Positions 28,262 to 36,709 of a DNA stretch of 64,000 bases are shown in pieces. This DNA comes from Lentimicrobium sp. L6. Its GTDB lineage: Bacteria; Bacteroidota; Bacteroidia; Bacteroidales; UBA12170. The DNA lies in assembly GCF_013166655.1 (NCBI RefSeq), contig NZ_JABKCA010000002.1, positions 1 through 64,000 of the forward strand, written 5' to 3'. The notes under the pieces were generated by a model. The model did no database searches. It was not told where the DNA came from and worked only from the letters and a program-made list of their open reading frames with translations. The first letter of the stretch is position 1; every line of letters starts with the position of its first letter. A program made the position numbers and the translations under genes.

Positions 28262-30307
28262 CTATTTCCTCCATCCAATTTGTAAATTTACTGAATAATA
28301 TCTTCCGGGCATTGCACGCCATAATACAGTCATATAGTCTCTGTCAAAGATGTTCTCAACTCTAATACCAAATCTGGCTTTGAGCTTTTTCCAATTAAAT
28401 CCTTTTTCAAAGCTAAGATTTGTTAAAGAATAAGCTAAAAGAGGTTTTTCAAAATCTGATAATTCGTTAGAGCTGGTGGTATACCTTTTTCCAATGATGG
28501 AATTGTCAATGTTTAGTTCCCAAGATTTGTAATTCACTCCTATCATTAAATTAGCGGTATGACGAGGAATATAGATTAATTGTTTTCCTCTGCTTTCATC
28601 AACAGATTCTACAGCATTTTCATTGGTGGTTATGGTAAGGGCGTAATTGGCAATGGTTTTTAGTTTCCAATTTCTATAGAAATCCATATTGTATTTTAAA
28701 GTGCATTCGACTCCTCGGGCAAAAACTTTCTTAATATTATCTGCTTCCCAATAAATGGCACCGGTGGAAGAGGGATGCCAAACTATCCAATTTTCAATTA
28801 TAGAAGCATAGATATTGATGTTTGATTCTAAATTCCAATTGTTTTTGGCTTGTTTAAAACCTAAACCCAGTTCTGCGGTATACCCGTCTTCGGGAAGTAG
28901 GTCTGGGTTTCCGCCAGGAATCCAGTATAAGTCGTTAAGGTTAGGTTTGTGGTAATTTCGACTGGCATTAAATTTTATGCTCCAAATATCTTTTTGGTCC
29001 AATTGATATTCAATACCCAATGATGGAATGAGAAAAACGAAAGTATCATCATAATATTCGCTTCGGAGGAGGGCATAAGCTGATGTTCTTTCGTTGATTT
29101 GAAGATTGAGCTGTGCCAGATAACTCAACTCTACTCGTTCTTCCTTATATCCCGTTTTTTTGGTAGAATCATAAATATCTACTTGGTGAAAATTTGCATC
29201 CAAAGAGGTTTTAAAGTGTAGAGACTCCTCTTCTTTATATTGATATTCCAAGTGGTTAAAACTAGATTTTTCTTTACTTATTGAATTGAAATTATTATCT
29301 AATTCTGTTGATTTTCGAAAATAATGCAATTTTGTATAGTTGATACCACTTGTGAATTCCCATCTTGAATCTCCTATGTAGTATTTCCAAGCTCCAATAG
29401 CTCTTAGTTGCTCATCTTCTCGATATTCTATTCTGTTGAATATTTGATAATCCACACTGTCAGGTGTTTGAATCTCTTCGATGTTATAGCCTTCGTAAGA
29501 CATGAGCTGAGGAAGATTTCTGAAATTATGATGGCCCCAGATTTTTAAAGAGAGCAAATGATTTTTCTTCAATTTCCCATAAAACTCTTGTAGGAAACCA
29601 TATTTCTCATAATCCGCATTTTTCTGGACATCGTCTCTGTATGGAAGTACTCCATAGTTGTAGAATGGAAAGTCGTTCTCTGATTGGTCGTGAAAAACTC
29701 TAGTTTTCGATTGAAACTTAGAGTTCCCCAAGGCCAATTCTGCAAATTCTTTAAAAGTAGAAAAGCTCTCTATATGTTGAATGTATTTTACTGAAATTCG
29801 ATTACTCCAATCTGCTTTGTTTTCAAGACTAATACTTCCTCCTAAGGCACCACTTCCAGCACTTAAAGAGCTTCCGCCATGAAGCAATTCTACTCTATCG
29901 ATAAAATAAACAGGAAACTGAGAGAAATCTACATCGCCCCGCATGGGTGAGTTGAGACTCATTCCATTCCAATTGACTTGAGTATGAGAAGCTGCCGTTC
30001 CGCGAAAAGAAGCGGTGGCGGAGGAGCCTCTTCCATAAGATTTTATGAATACTGGAGTGCTGGCCGTCATGAGGCTCGATAGAGATTTTGAGCTCAAGCT
30101 TTGTAAAGCCATGGTGTCTATCCTCGATTTGCTCATGGCTACTTCTTCAATGGGTTTTTGAGCTTTAACTTCTACTGTTTTTAATTGAAAAGTATCCTTG
30201 GTGATTTGAGCATTGATATTTTGACTCCAAAAAAGAGAGACAGAAAGAAAAGCAAAAATTTTAAAGAATAGTCTTCTATTATAAGCTGTGATATTTATTA
30301 TTTTCAA
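28262..30307 (-). CDS. btuB: BtuB-type TonB-dependent vitamin B12 receptor
   Basis: A 681-residue outer-membrane receptor. A signal peptide (about 1-33, ending NINAQ) and a probable TonB box (LKTVEVKAQ) precede a plug domain (about 45-155: RGSSATASFRGTAASHTQVNWNG, VELLHGGSSLSAGSGALGG) and a 22-strand-type barrel ending YSVNLQIGWRK. The cobalamin riboswitch at the head of the operon and the BtuG-like gene after it point to cobalamin or cobamide uptake. No ATG precedes the signal peptide within a sensible distance; a TTG at 30307 gives a normal signal peptide. An ATG at 30490 would add 61 residues encoded by repeat-like sequence. Gap to the first gene of the operon: 182 bases. Confidence 0.82.
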   Translation of the reverse strand: MKIINITAYNRRLFFKIFAFLSVSLFWSQNINAQITKDTFQLKTVEVKAQKPIEEVAMSKSRIDTMALQSLSSKSLSSLMTASTPVFIKSYGRGSSATASFRGTAASHTQVNWNGMSLNSPMRGDVDFSQFPVYFIDRVELLHGGSSLSAGSGALGGSISLENKADWSNRISVKYIQHIESFSTFKEFAELALGNSKFQSKTRVFHDQSENDFPFYNYGVLPYRDDVQKNADYEKYGFLQEFYGKLKKNHLLSLKIWGHHNFRNLPQLMSYEGYNIEEIQTPDSVDYQIFNRIEYREDEQLRAIGAWKYYIGDSRWEFTSGINYTKLHYFRKSTELDNNFNSISKEKSSFNHLEYQYKEEESLHFKTSLDANFHQVDIYDSTKKTGYKEERVELSYLAQLNLQINERTSAYALLRSEYYDDTFVFLIPSLGIEYQLDQKDIWSIKFNASRNYHKPNLNDLYWIPGGNPDLLPEDGYTAELGLGFKQAKNNWNLESNINIYASIIENWIVWHPSSTGAIYWEADNIKKVFARGVECTLKYNMDFYRNWKLKTIANYALTITTNENAVESVDESRGKQLIYIPRHTANLMIGVNYKSWELNIDNSIIGKRYTTSSNELSDFEKPLLAYSLTNLSFEKGFNWKKLKARFGIRVENIFDRDYMTVLWRAMPGRYYSVNLQIGWRK

Positions 30308-30420
30308 AGCAGAGGTATTGGTATAATCTAATCTTTCAATGGGGTGGATTTCAACAATAATAAATGAGAATAATTCTGTGCAAATATAAATAATCTTCTT
30401 TGTGAAACTCTGTATAATAG

Positions 30421-30465
30421 CTTTGCCACGAAGAAACACAAAGGATTTCGCAAAGTGCCACCAAG
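30421..30465 (-). repeat. Interspersed repeat, TTTGTGGC type, copy 1
   Basis: A stretch of about 45 bp made of repeated CTTTGTG/GTGGC words, reading on the minus strand GGTGGCACTTTGCG and then ATCCTTTGTGTTTC. It matches, with substitutions and one indel, a plus-strand copy at 42800-42843. It lies in the untranslated gap before btuB. Confidence 0.55.
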
Positions 30466-30489
30466 AATGAAGAAGTGTTTGCCCAGCCA

Positions 30490-32913
30490 TTATCTTTTGA
30501 TGATGGTTTTGGAGAAGGAATTACCTTTGCTATAAACTTGAATTAAATAGACTCCGCTCTTAAGTTCTCCCAGATTTACTCGTTTTGCCTCTTTTACCTC
30601 TTTTACCAATTGACCTTGATGATTATAGATTTTCAGAAGATCAATATCATTGTTTTCTGAGGATTCTATATGGATAAGATCCTCAAAAGGATTGGGGTAA
30701 ATAGTAAAATGGAGTGGATTGAGTTCTTCAATTCCAGTGGCATCGGAAATAATGATTTGTGCTTTATGTGCTCCTATGGAAATTAGGTGTTGACCAAGGA
30801 TGTTGATGCTAAACTCAGCTTCTCCATCAGAATTAGTTGAGACTTGTTGACCGTCATTGACCAAGCTTTCTTCATTTAATGATAGCAATGCATTTGCAAT
30901 GGGCTTTCTTTCCAATAATTCTACAATTCCTGATTCATAGAATTGACACCGCTCTTCCATGAAATGAGTTGTAATGAGTTCGTCAGGTTTTGAGGTGTAG
31001 GTGCTTAGTGTTATTTGATTGATGGTCCATTCCTCTCTGGAATCTGGCACATGATAGATTAGAATTTCATCTTCATCTTGTATTTCGATTTGATGCATAT
31101 TCCTAGCAAAATGATCATCATTTAGTTTTATAATCCATGTTCTGGATTTACTATCGTCGCTATGGTTTCCACCGTAGCCATAGTAGTAATTTAAACTTGA
31201 ATGTTCTTCTTCTGGAACTTTCCATAAGTAAAGAGCGCCATCTACTATTTCGTCGTCCTTAAATTTAAAATCCTCTCCAAGTCCAGTGCTTTCAAAAATA
31301 GAAGCTATGGCATGGGCTAGACTTATATTTTCTACACTACCGATTCCGTAATCTTGAGCTGCATTATCTACATAAGGGTTAAGGTCAAAATGGTCAATAT
31401 TAACTGCTTGCCGAGAAAGTATATTATGGTCATCGGTTTGGATAGTGATATATACCTTCTTACTGTGGCTTTCTGCTAATATTTGTATGGCTAATGAATC
31501 AATAATTTGAGGAAAACCTTCAGCCTGAGCATAGATATAGGTATTACCCTCCTCTAATCCTTTGATATAGGTTTCATTGTTTCTTTCAAAGATTTCTAAT
31601 AATTCGGGATTTTTAGCATGCCATAGTGTTTCTAATCCTAAAATAGCTTCGTTATTTTGATCTTTAATGATAGCATTTATTTCAATTTGACTTTGTGAAT
31701 GAATGCTCTGTGATTCTAATATGATTTCGATGGAGGAGGGCTCCGAAACGAGAATCTCGAAACTATTCGAAATATACTCCTGATTTTGAACTTTTGCAGT
31801 GATAATGGTAAGGCCAGCTTGATGAGTCTGAATGAGTCCATTGGCATCTACTGTGGCGATATTGGTATTTGAGGAGTTCCAAATGATATTTTGACTTGCT
31901 GCCGGAATACCAGAAATAAAATGAATGGCTTCTGCTTGTAAGCTCCTGTTTATTGTTATTGTTTTTGGCATATCCGACAAGGCTAATAAATTGATCTCCC
32001 CAGTGATAGCGCTATTAGGGCTGACGTCTATAATACCGGAAATCTCAGTGGAAGCTTCCCCCAATCCTCCCATGGAAGTATTCATGGCATTGGTGATTTT
32101 AATAAAATCTATATGGTCAAGCGCTACTCTGTTTCCATTTTCATCTCTGGCCCAACTGATATCCATGGCATCGCCACCTGAATTTTCTAAGTCGCTGGTA
32201 TAAGGATTATCAGGAATGTCATAGGGTTGGCTGCCTCTGGTTCTGTTATCTGCAAAGCCAAAGTATCTTTCGTAAGATTTTATCATGGATGGAGTGGAGA
32301 GGTCAATATCACCTTCAACTTTCATGCCTTGTAGAGTGTAAAGTTCTTGGTTTATACTAGGGAATAAGATCGGAGATGGGTAATAGCTTTGTTGGTGGAA
32401 ACTGTTTTTATAAACGTATCCAGAATCTTGATTGCTGTCCACCCAAAGTACATCGGTAGCTGAGTTTTCATTGGGATTGAAATAAGTGACAGCATAATCC
32501 ATTTGACTTTGGTTCAAATAATAGTCGCTCCCTGCCAAAAGATACCATTGGTCATCAGCCAGTCCATTATTATTCTCATCTTTCATGACTTCTACCATTG
32601 CTGCTTCGCTCCAATCAGGCAAAGCATTGGTGAATATGGTAAAATCAATTCCAAATGGATTGTTGGGATGGTTTTCTACACTTTCTTCCATTTTTACAAT
32701 AATATGACCGCCAAATGCGCCCAAAGAAACCAATCCGCTTGTTCCTCCAATAATGCTTTGTGCAGCATACGGAGAGCCAAATGCACCATCGTTAGTAAAT
32801 TGTCCTGGAGCAGGTTTGTAATCAATAATTTCCGACACATACTGTGCCTGACCCAGCAAGTTAAAGCTGAATAGGAGGATTAGAGTTGCAAATTTAATAA
32901 TTGACTGGCTCAT
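30490..32913 (-). CDS. T9SS-exported surface protein of the B12 operon, possible cobamide-binding protein
   Basis: An 807-residue secreted protein, first gene behind the cobalamin riboswitch. Visible parts: signal peptide (1-23); a cell-surface domain (about 24-300) with YKPAPGQF, SLGAFGGHIIV and VMKDENNNGLADDQWYLLAGS; a Big_2-type Ig domain (about 310-390, WNSSNTNIATVDANGL); a second Ig-like stretch (about 395-480); a domain (about 485-635) with the look of DUF4430, the fold of the transcobalamin C-terminal domain; a short beta stretch; and a type IX sorting domain (about 735-807, TIYPNPFEDLIHI). The domain reading at 485-635 is uncertain. Position and regulation suggest capture of cobamides at the cell surface; this is inference, not shown. 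Confidence 0.7.
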   Translation of the reverse strand: MSQSIIKFATLILLFSFNLLGQAQYVSEIIDYKPAPGQFTNDGAFGSPYAAQSIIGGTSGLVSLGAFGGHIIVKMEESVENHPNNPFGIDFTIFTNALPDWSEAAMVEVMKDENNNGLADDQWYLLAGSDYYLNQSQMDYAVTYFNPNENSATDVLWVDSNQDSGYVYKNSFHQQSYYPSPILFPSINQELYTLQGMKVEGDIDLSTPSMIKSYERYFGFADNRTRGSQPYDIPDNPYTSDLENSGGDAMDISWARDENGNRVALDHIDFIKITNAMNTSMGGLGEASTEISGIIDVSPNSAITGEINLLALSDMPKTITINRSLQAEAIHFISGIPAASQNIIWNSSNTNIATVDANGLIQTHQAGLTIITAKVQNQEYISNSFEILVSEPSSIEIILESQSIHSQSQIEINAIIKDQNNEAILGLETLWHAKNPELLEIFERNNETYIKGLEEGNTYIYAQAEGFPQIIDSLAIQILAESHSKKVYITIQTDDHNILSRQAVNIDHFDLNPYVDNAAQDYGIGSVENISLAHAIASIFESTGLGEDFKFKDDEIVDGALYLWKVPEEEHSSLNYYYGYGGNHSDDSKSRTWIIKLNDDHFARNMHQIEIQDEDEILIYHVPDSREEWTINQITLSTYTSKPDELITTHFMEERCQFYESGIVELLERKPIANALLSLNEESLVNDGQQVSTNSDGEAEFSINILGQHLISIGAHKAQIIISDATGIEELNPLHFTIYPNPFEDLIHIESSENNDIDLLKIYNHQGQLVKEVKEAKRVNLGELKSGVYLIQVYSKGNSFSKTIIKR

Positions 32914-33050
32914 TTTATTGTTTATTTATTTCGCAAAAACAGTAGAAACTGAAAAAGATGAGGGCAGGCTTTGAAGGAAGCAATCGGCTAGTGTAGGAAA
33001 CCAGCAGATGATTAGCTTTTTCACCGAAAGCACTCAAATCTTTATCTGTT

Positions 33051-33195
33051 GGCAGGTCTTCTGACTTACTCCATTCTGTGGAAGCCTTCCCGGTTGCGAA
33101 CCAGTGGCATATTTTCCACGAAATATATGGAGCTTACAGCAGCGGGAACTGTTCAGGATTTACACCTGATTCCCTATTAATCCGATAATACCATT
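33051..33195 (-). ncRNA. Cobalamin riboswitch
   Basis: On the minus strand the leader contains the B12-box core (33174-33137): GGGAATCAGGTG, then AAATCCTGAACAG, then TTCCCGCTGCTGTAA. It is followed by CCACTGG and CCGGGAAGG segments, and closes with the conserved AGTCAGAAGACCTGCC (33066-33051), which pairs back to the 5' GGT. These are the invariant blocks of the adenosyl/hydroxocobalamin riboswitch. The aptamer ends about 140 bases before the ATG of the 807-residue protein. Binding of cobalamin is expected to switch the operon off. Confidence 0.93.
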
Positions 33196-33201
33196 TTAAC
33201 G

Positions 33202-33245
33202 ATATGGAATTTCATAAAGTCAAATTGGTATAAGCTGGAACCAAT
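33202..33245 (-). other. 5' hairpin of the riboswitch leader
   Basis: An 8-bp perfect inverted repeat (AAATTGGT and ACCAATTT on the minus strand, about 33247-33222) lies between the promoter and the riboswitch aptamer. It may protect the 5' end or be part of an extended aptamer; its role is unknown. Confidence 0.35.
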
Positions 33246-33252
33246 TTCGCTG

Positions 33253-33260
33253 CAAAAGTA
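33253..33260 (-). promoter_or_regulatory. -7 box of the B12 operon promoter
   Basis: TACTTTTG on the minus strand matches TAnnTTTG fully and is followed by GCAG. Transcription would start near 33247, about 50 bases before the riboswitch aptamer. Confidence 0.55.
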
Positions 33261-33341
33261 GAAATATTAGTTGAGGTGGAATGTTAAATTCTGAAAAATG
33301 ATAAAATAGTAAGTACAGATGAACAGGTTGTTGATTAATAG

Positions 33342-34625
33342 TTATTTGTATTTCTGATCTATCATGAATTTAGCATCAAGATATAACATAGAATCTACTG
33401 TGATTCCTCTAGATTTTGCTTTTTCTTGGATTTTTTCAAACCATTTTTTATCAGATTGAATCTGTTTCATCATGGCTCTAATGTCTTTCTCCAAGTTTAT
33501 GTAATTTTGACTTGCATGTTCAAAAGATTCGATAAAACCAAAGGGGAATCTGTCAAGGTTCGCTTCAGTGGTGAAAAGCAGCAGGATGTCAGCTTTTCTT
33601 ATTGCTTCGGAATAATTGATATTCTTTACTTCATCTGTCATCTGTAGTTTGTCGATAAAAATCTGTTGATTATAATACCAAAACTCACCATGACTAAATG
33701 CCTTTTGATGAATACCTAAACGATATAATTGCCAGAAAAAACTATCTGCAATACTTATTACTTTAGGCTTATAAGCCGATTCATCTTTAAAGCTTATTTG
33801 GGGATAGGTCATTAATGGAATAGGAACAGGTAGGCCTAAGTTTAAAGCTTTTTCAATGTCGCTATCTTGTTTGTCAGCAATAAAAGACTTGCTAATATCG
33901 TCAATTTGAACATCAACTAAGTTCTTATTCAAAACCAATTCCATTTTTCTGAGGATTGAATCAACTATCAGAGGCATGCTTCCTTGACTCCAATGAATTC
34001 CTGTTTTTGGATAAAGAACTATTTCAGAGCCATCTTTCATATTTAAGAAAGCAGCATTAAAATCGATAAATGGAATATTGGACTTAGTTAAGATAGAAGT
34101 ATAAACTTCATAATTTGTGATGCTTCTTTCTTTGTTCATGGAATCAGGAATGAATTCAGGATAAAAGAAACCCTTTCCTGGTGCAATTACTATTATTAAT
34201 TGGGTTTGATGCTTCTTTAATTCTTCTTGAATAGCTAATAGTTTATTAATTCTAGAATTAATTTTCTTTTCACCTATAAAATTAGTTCCAAAATAGGAGT
34301 CGATATATTGTTGTTCATATAGATAGTCGTTCTTTCCAATGATTACGTTTTGAGCACTTACTTTATTGAATAAACTATATTGCAGTTGATTATAAAGCCT
34401 TACAAACGAACTCCTAAAGCCAAAATGGTCATTAAAGAAGGTATCATATTTATTTTGGAATTCCCCAGAAAACCAATCTTGAATTATAAACACTGGTTTT
34501 TGCTTGAGGGTATAGCTTCCTTCTAGAGGCTTAACAAAAACCTTTTGAGTATAATACTGCAAAAGAGGAAGCGTTAAAGCTAAAATGATGATGATAATTC
34601 CTATATTTTTCGTCTTGTTTTTCAT
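33342..34625 (-). CDS. AlgX/AlgJ-like SGNH-type O-acetyl transfer protein
   Basis: A 427-residue protein with one N-terminal signal anchor (about 8-28) and a periplasmic SGNH-hydrolase-like domain of the alginate O-acetyltransferase AlgX/AlgJ group. Visible motifs are DHFGFR near residue 65, IVIAPGKGFFYPE, the Asp/His box TGIHWS and the Ser-containing block IADSFF. Such proteins move acetyl groups onto extracellular polysaccharide or wall sugars, fed by an MBOAT membrane partner. The partner gene is directly upstream, with a one-base TAATG overlap. The polymer that is modified cannot be told; no polysaccharide synthesis genes are adjacent. Confidence 0.75.
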   Translation of the reverse strand: MKNKTKNIGIIIIILALTLPLLQYYTQKVFVKPLEGSYTLKQKPVFIIQDWFSGEFQNKYDTFFNDHFGFRSSFVRLYNQLQYSLFNKVSAQNVIIGKNDYLYEQQYIDSYFGTNFIGEKKINSRINKLLAIQEELKKHQTQLIIVIAPGKGFFYPEFIPDSMNKERSITNYEVYTSILTKSNIPFIDFNAAFLNMKDGSEIVLYPKTGIHWSQGSMPLIVDSILRKMELVLNKNLVDVQIDDISKSFIADKQDSDIEKALNLGLPVPIPLMTYPQISFKDESAYKPKVISIADSFFWQLYRLGIHQKAFSHGEFWYYNQQIFIDKLQMTDEVKNINYSEAIRKADILLLFTTEANLDRFPFGFIESFEHASQNYINLEKDIRAMMKQIQSDKKWFEKIQEKAKSRGITVDSMLYLDAKFMIDQKYK

Positions 34626-36055
34626 TAGAACCTAAAATATATAAATGGATTAAAATCACTGCTGGTGATGGCGCTAAGGCAGATGGCTAAGCTTAATATG
34701 GCTAGAATTATAGAAATGAAATACCTCGATGTACTGTATTGCTCAGAAAAGAATACTTTATTCTCCCATTTTTTGCCTGTTTTTAAGAGTGTAATAAACG
34801 AAAATAAGACTGCAATTACTAATATGAACCAAAATTCTGATGAGGTTTTTGTGGGGACTGAAAAGTCGAATTTAAATAAACTTCTTAAGAAATATTTTAT
34901 TTGATTAAAGCTCTCAGATCTAAATATAACCCAACCAATGATGGTTATAAAAAAAGTGAGAATGATACTTGGATATTTACCTACCTTTTTACTGAACTTA
35001 AGTAGGAATAGCTTATCAAGAATTAAGAAGAAGCCATGGAAAGCCCCCCAGATCACAAAATTCCATGCTGCACCATGCCAGAGACCAGAGATTAAAAATA
35101 CCAGCCAAAGATTAAAATAGAGTCTTTTTTTTGAGGATACTCTACTTCCCCCCAATGGAATATATAGATAATCGCGCATCCAACTTCCTAGGGTGATGTG
35201 CCATCTACGCCAAAATTCAGTTATGCTTTGTGAGGTATAGGGATTATTAAAGTTTTCAGGAAATTTGAAGCCCATGATTCTACCAAGTCCAATGGCCATA
35301 TCGGAATACCCAGAAAAGTCAAAATAGATTTGGAAGGTATAGGCTATTATTCCTATCCAGGCAGCTGAGCTTGTTAATTCTCCATCTGCCAAAGCAAAAG
35401 CTTGGTCGGCTTGTGCTCCTAATACATTAGCTATTAAAACTTTTTTCGCTAGCCCAATACAAAATCTAAAAAATCCCAATAACTTGTTGTCTAAGGTCTC
35501 TAAATGCTGGCGATTCTCTATCTGATCCGCAATTTGATTGAACCTCACAATAGGTCCTGCAATCATTTGAGGAAATAGCATAATATAAACTAGATATTGG
35601 ATGGGATTCTTAAGAGGTTTGTGAACACCTCTAAAGACATCGATAGAATAAGTTAGTGTTTGAAAAGTATAGAAAGAAATGCCTATGGGTAAGGCCACTT
35701 GTGTCCATTGGAGGTTCTCGAAACCCATAGAATGGAGGACGAAGTCCAAATTCTCCACAAAGAAGTTGGCATATTTAAAATAGAGTAGGAGGCCAACATT
35801 TATAGAAATGGATAATGCCAATAAGTATTTTCGATGTATTGAGTTAGGGGAGTGGTACATGTTATTGATGATATAATAATCAAGAATAACAGAACCTATA
35901 ACTACAAATACAAAAACGGGTGCCCCCCAAGCATAAAAGAAAATGCTAGCAAATAGGATGACCCAGTTTTTATAATTGTTGTTTTTGAAGAGGTGATATA
36001 ACAACAAAAAAACAGGTAGAAAGTATAAAAGGAATAGGCTGCTACTAAATACCAT
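34625..36055 (-). CDS. MBOAT family membrane O-acyltransferase (AlgI-like)
   Basis: A 476-residue membrane protein with roughly ten hydrophobic segments. It has the MBOAT signature: SGFSDMAIGLGRIMG, FNNPY with SITEFWRRWHITLGSWMRDYLYIPLGG, and the catalytic His327 in LWHGAAWNF. AlgI-like proteins pass acetyl groups across the inner membrane to periplasmic acetyltransferases. It is the first gene of a pair with the AlgX-like gene, sharing one base at the stop/start junction. Confidence 0.9.
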   Translation of the reverse strand: MVFSSSLFLLYFLPVFLLLYHLFKNNNYKNWVILFASIFFYAWGAPVFVFVVIGSVILDYYIINNMYHSPNSIHRKYLLALSISINVGLLLYFKYANFFVENLDFVLHSMGFENLQWTQVALPIGISFYTFQTLTYSIDVFRGVHKPLKNPIQYLVYIMLFPQMIAGPIVRFNQIADQIENRQHLETLDNKLLGFFRFCIGLAKKVLIANVLGAQADQAFALADGELTSSAAWIGIIAYTFQIYFDFSGYSDMAIGLGRIMGFKFPENFNNPYTSQSITEFWRRWHITLGSWMRDYLYIPLGGSRVSSKKRLYFNLWLVFLISGLWHGAAWNFVIWGAFHGFFLILDKLFLLKFSKKVGKYPSIILTFFITIIGWVIFRSESFNQIKYFLRSLFKFDFSVPTKTSSEFWFILVIAVLFSFITLLKTGKKWENKVFFSEQYSTSRYFISIILAILSLAICLSAITSSDFNPFIYFRF

Positions 36056-36080
36056 TTGATCGATTTCAAATTTGATGGCA

Positions 36081-36088
36081 CAAAGCTA
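36081..36088 (-). promoter_or_regulatory. -7 box of the MBOAT operon promoter
   Basis: TAGCTTTG on the minus strand matches TAnnTTTG fully, 25 bases upstream of the ATG at 36055. Confidence 0.45.
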
Positions 36089-36160
36089 AAAAAAATGAAG
36101 GTTGAACTATGAAAAGAAAAAAGTGTTTGTGAATTTAAATATCTTCATCATATTAATAGA

Positions 36161-36583
36161 TTAGTGATAAAGAAAAACAGGTAATCCATCCTCACAAATG
36201 ATATCACTTGGCTCAGGAGGAATGGTGCAATCAGATATAATCCCCCATTTTATATTATACAGATCTTGTTGATGGGTATAGAATTTGACTTTGCTTAGAA
36301 AAGCGTTTTCATCAATTTTCTGATGATAAGCCATAAAACCAACTGGGCCACCACAAGCCTTTTGACCATAAGCTACAAGCTTCCAGTCTTCGGAGTTGGT
36401 GCAAGAAACAGAGGCAGAAATACTAGAAATTTCTATAAATAAATCGGAAAGAAATTTCAGATCTTCTGCTTGTGAGCTAGTGTCTTTAATTTCTCCTCTT
36501 ACAATTTCTTCTTCATCATTGTTTTTGTCGCATGCCATCAATATTCCCATTGCTAAAGCAAAGACGATAATTAACCTTTTCAT
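36161..36583 (-). CDS. Small Cys-containing lipoprotein of unknown function
   Basis: A 140-residue lipoprotein: the signal peptide ends in the lipobox LMAC with Cys18, followed by an acidic linker and a compact domain with four further Cys residues (VSCTNSEDWK, KACGGPVGF, SDCTIPP, IICEDG). Conserved-looking words are GGPVGFMAYH and EDGLPVFLYH. I do not recognise a named family. It stands alone between the acyltransferase pair and the divergent penicillin-acylase-family gene. Confidence 0.65.
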   Translation of the reverse strand: MKRLIIVFALAMGILMACDKNNDEEEIVRGEIKDTSSQAEDLKFLSDLFIEISSISASVSCTNSEDWKLVAYGQKACGGPVGFMAYHQKIDENAFLSKVKFYTHQQDLYNIKWGIISDCTIPPEPSDIICEDGLPVFLYH

Positions 36584-36709
36584 TCATTTTGTTTTTGATA
36601 AAGCTAAAATACTGAAAAATAGGATGGTTTTTTAAATAATTTTGAAATATTTGTTAATTGGTCATGTTTTAATTGGTTTCCTATCTTTACCTTTTGAAAA
36701 TTTAATCTT

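Noticed and set aside
27901-28278. N-terminal extension of the BtuG-like protein to an ATG at 28278
   Set aside because: The extension is translated palindromic repeat sequence, and the lipoprotein signal begins at 27900.
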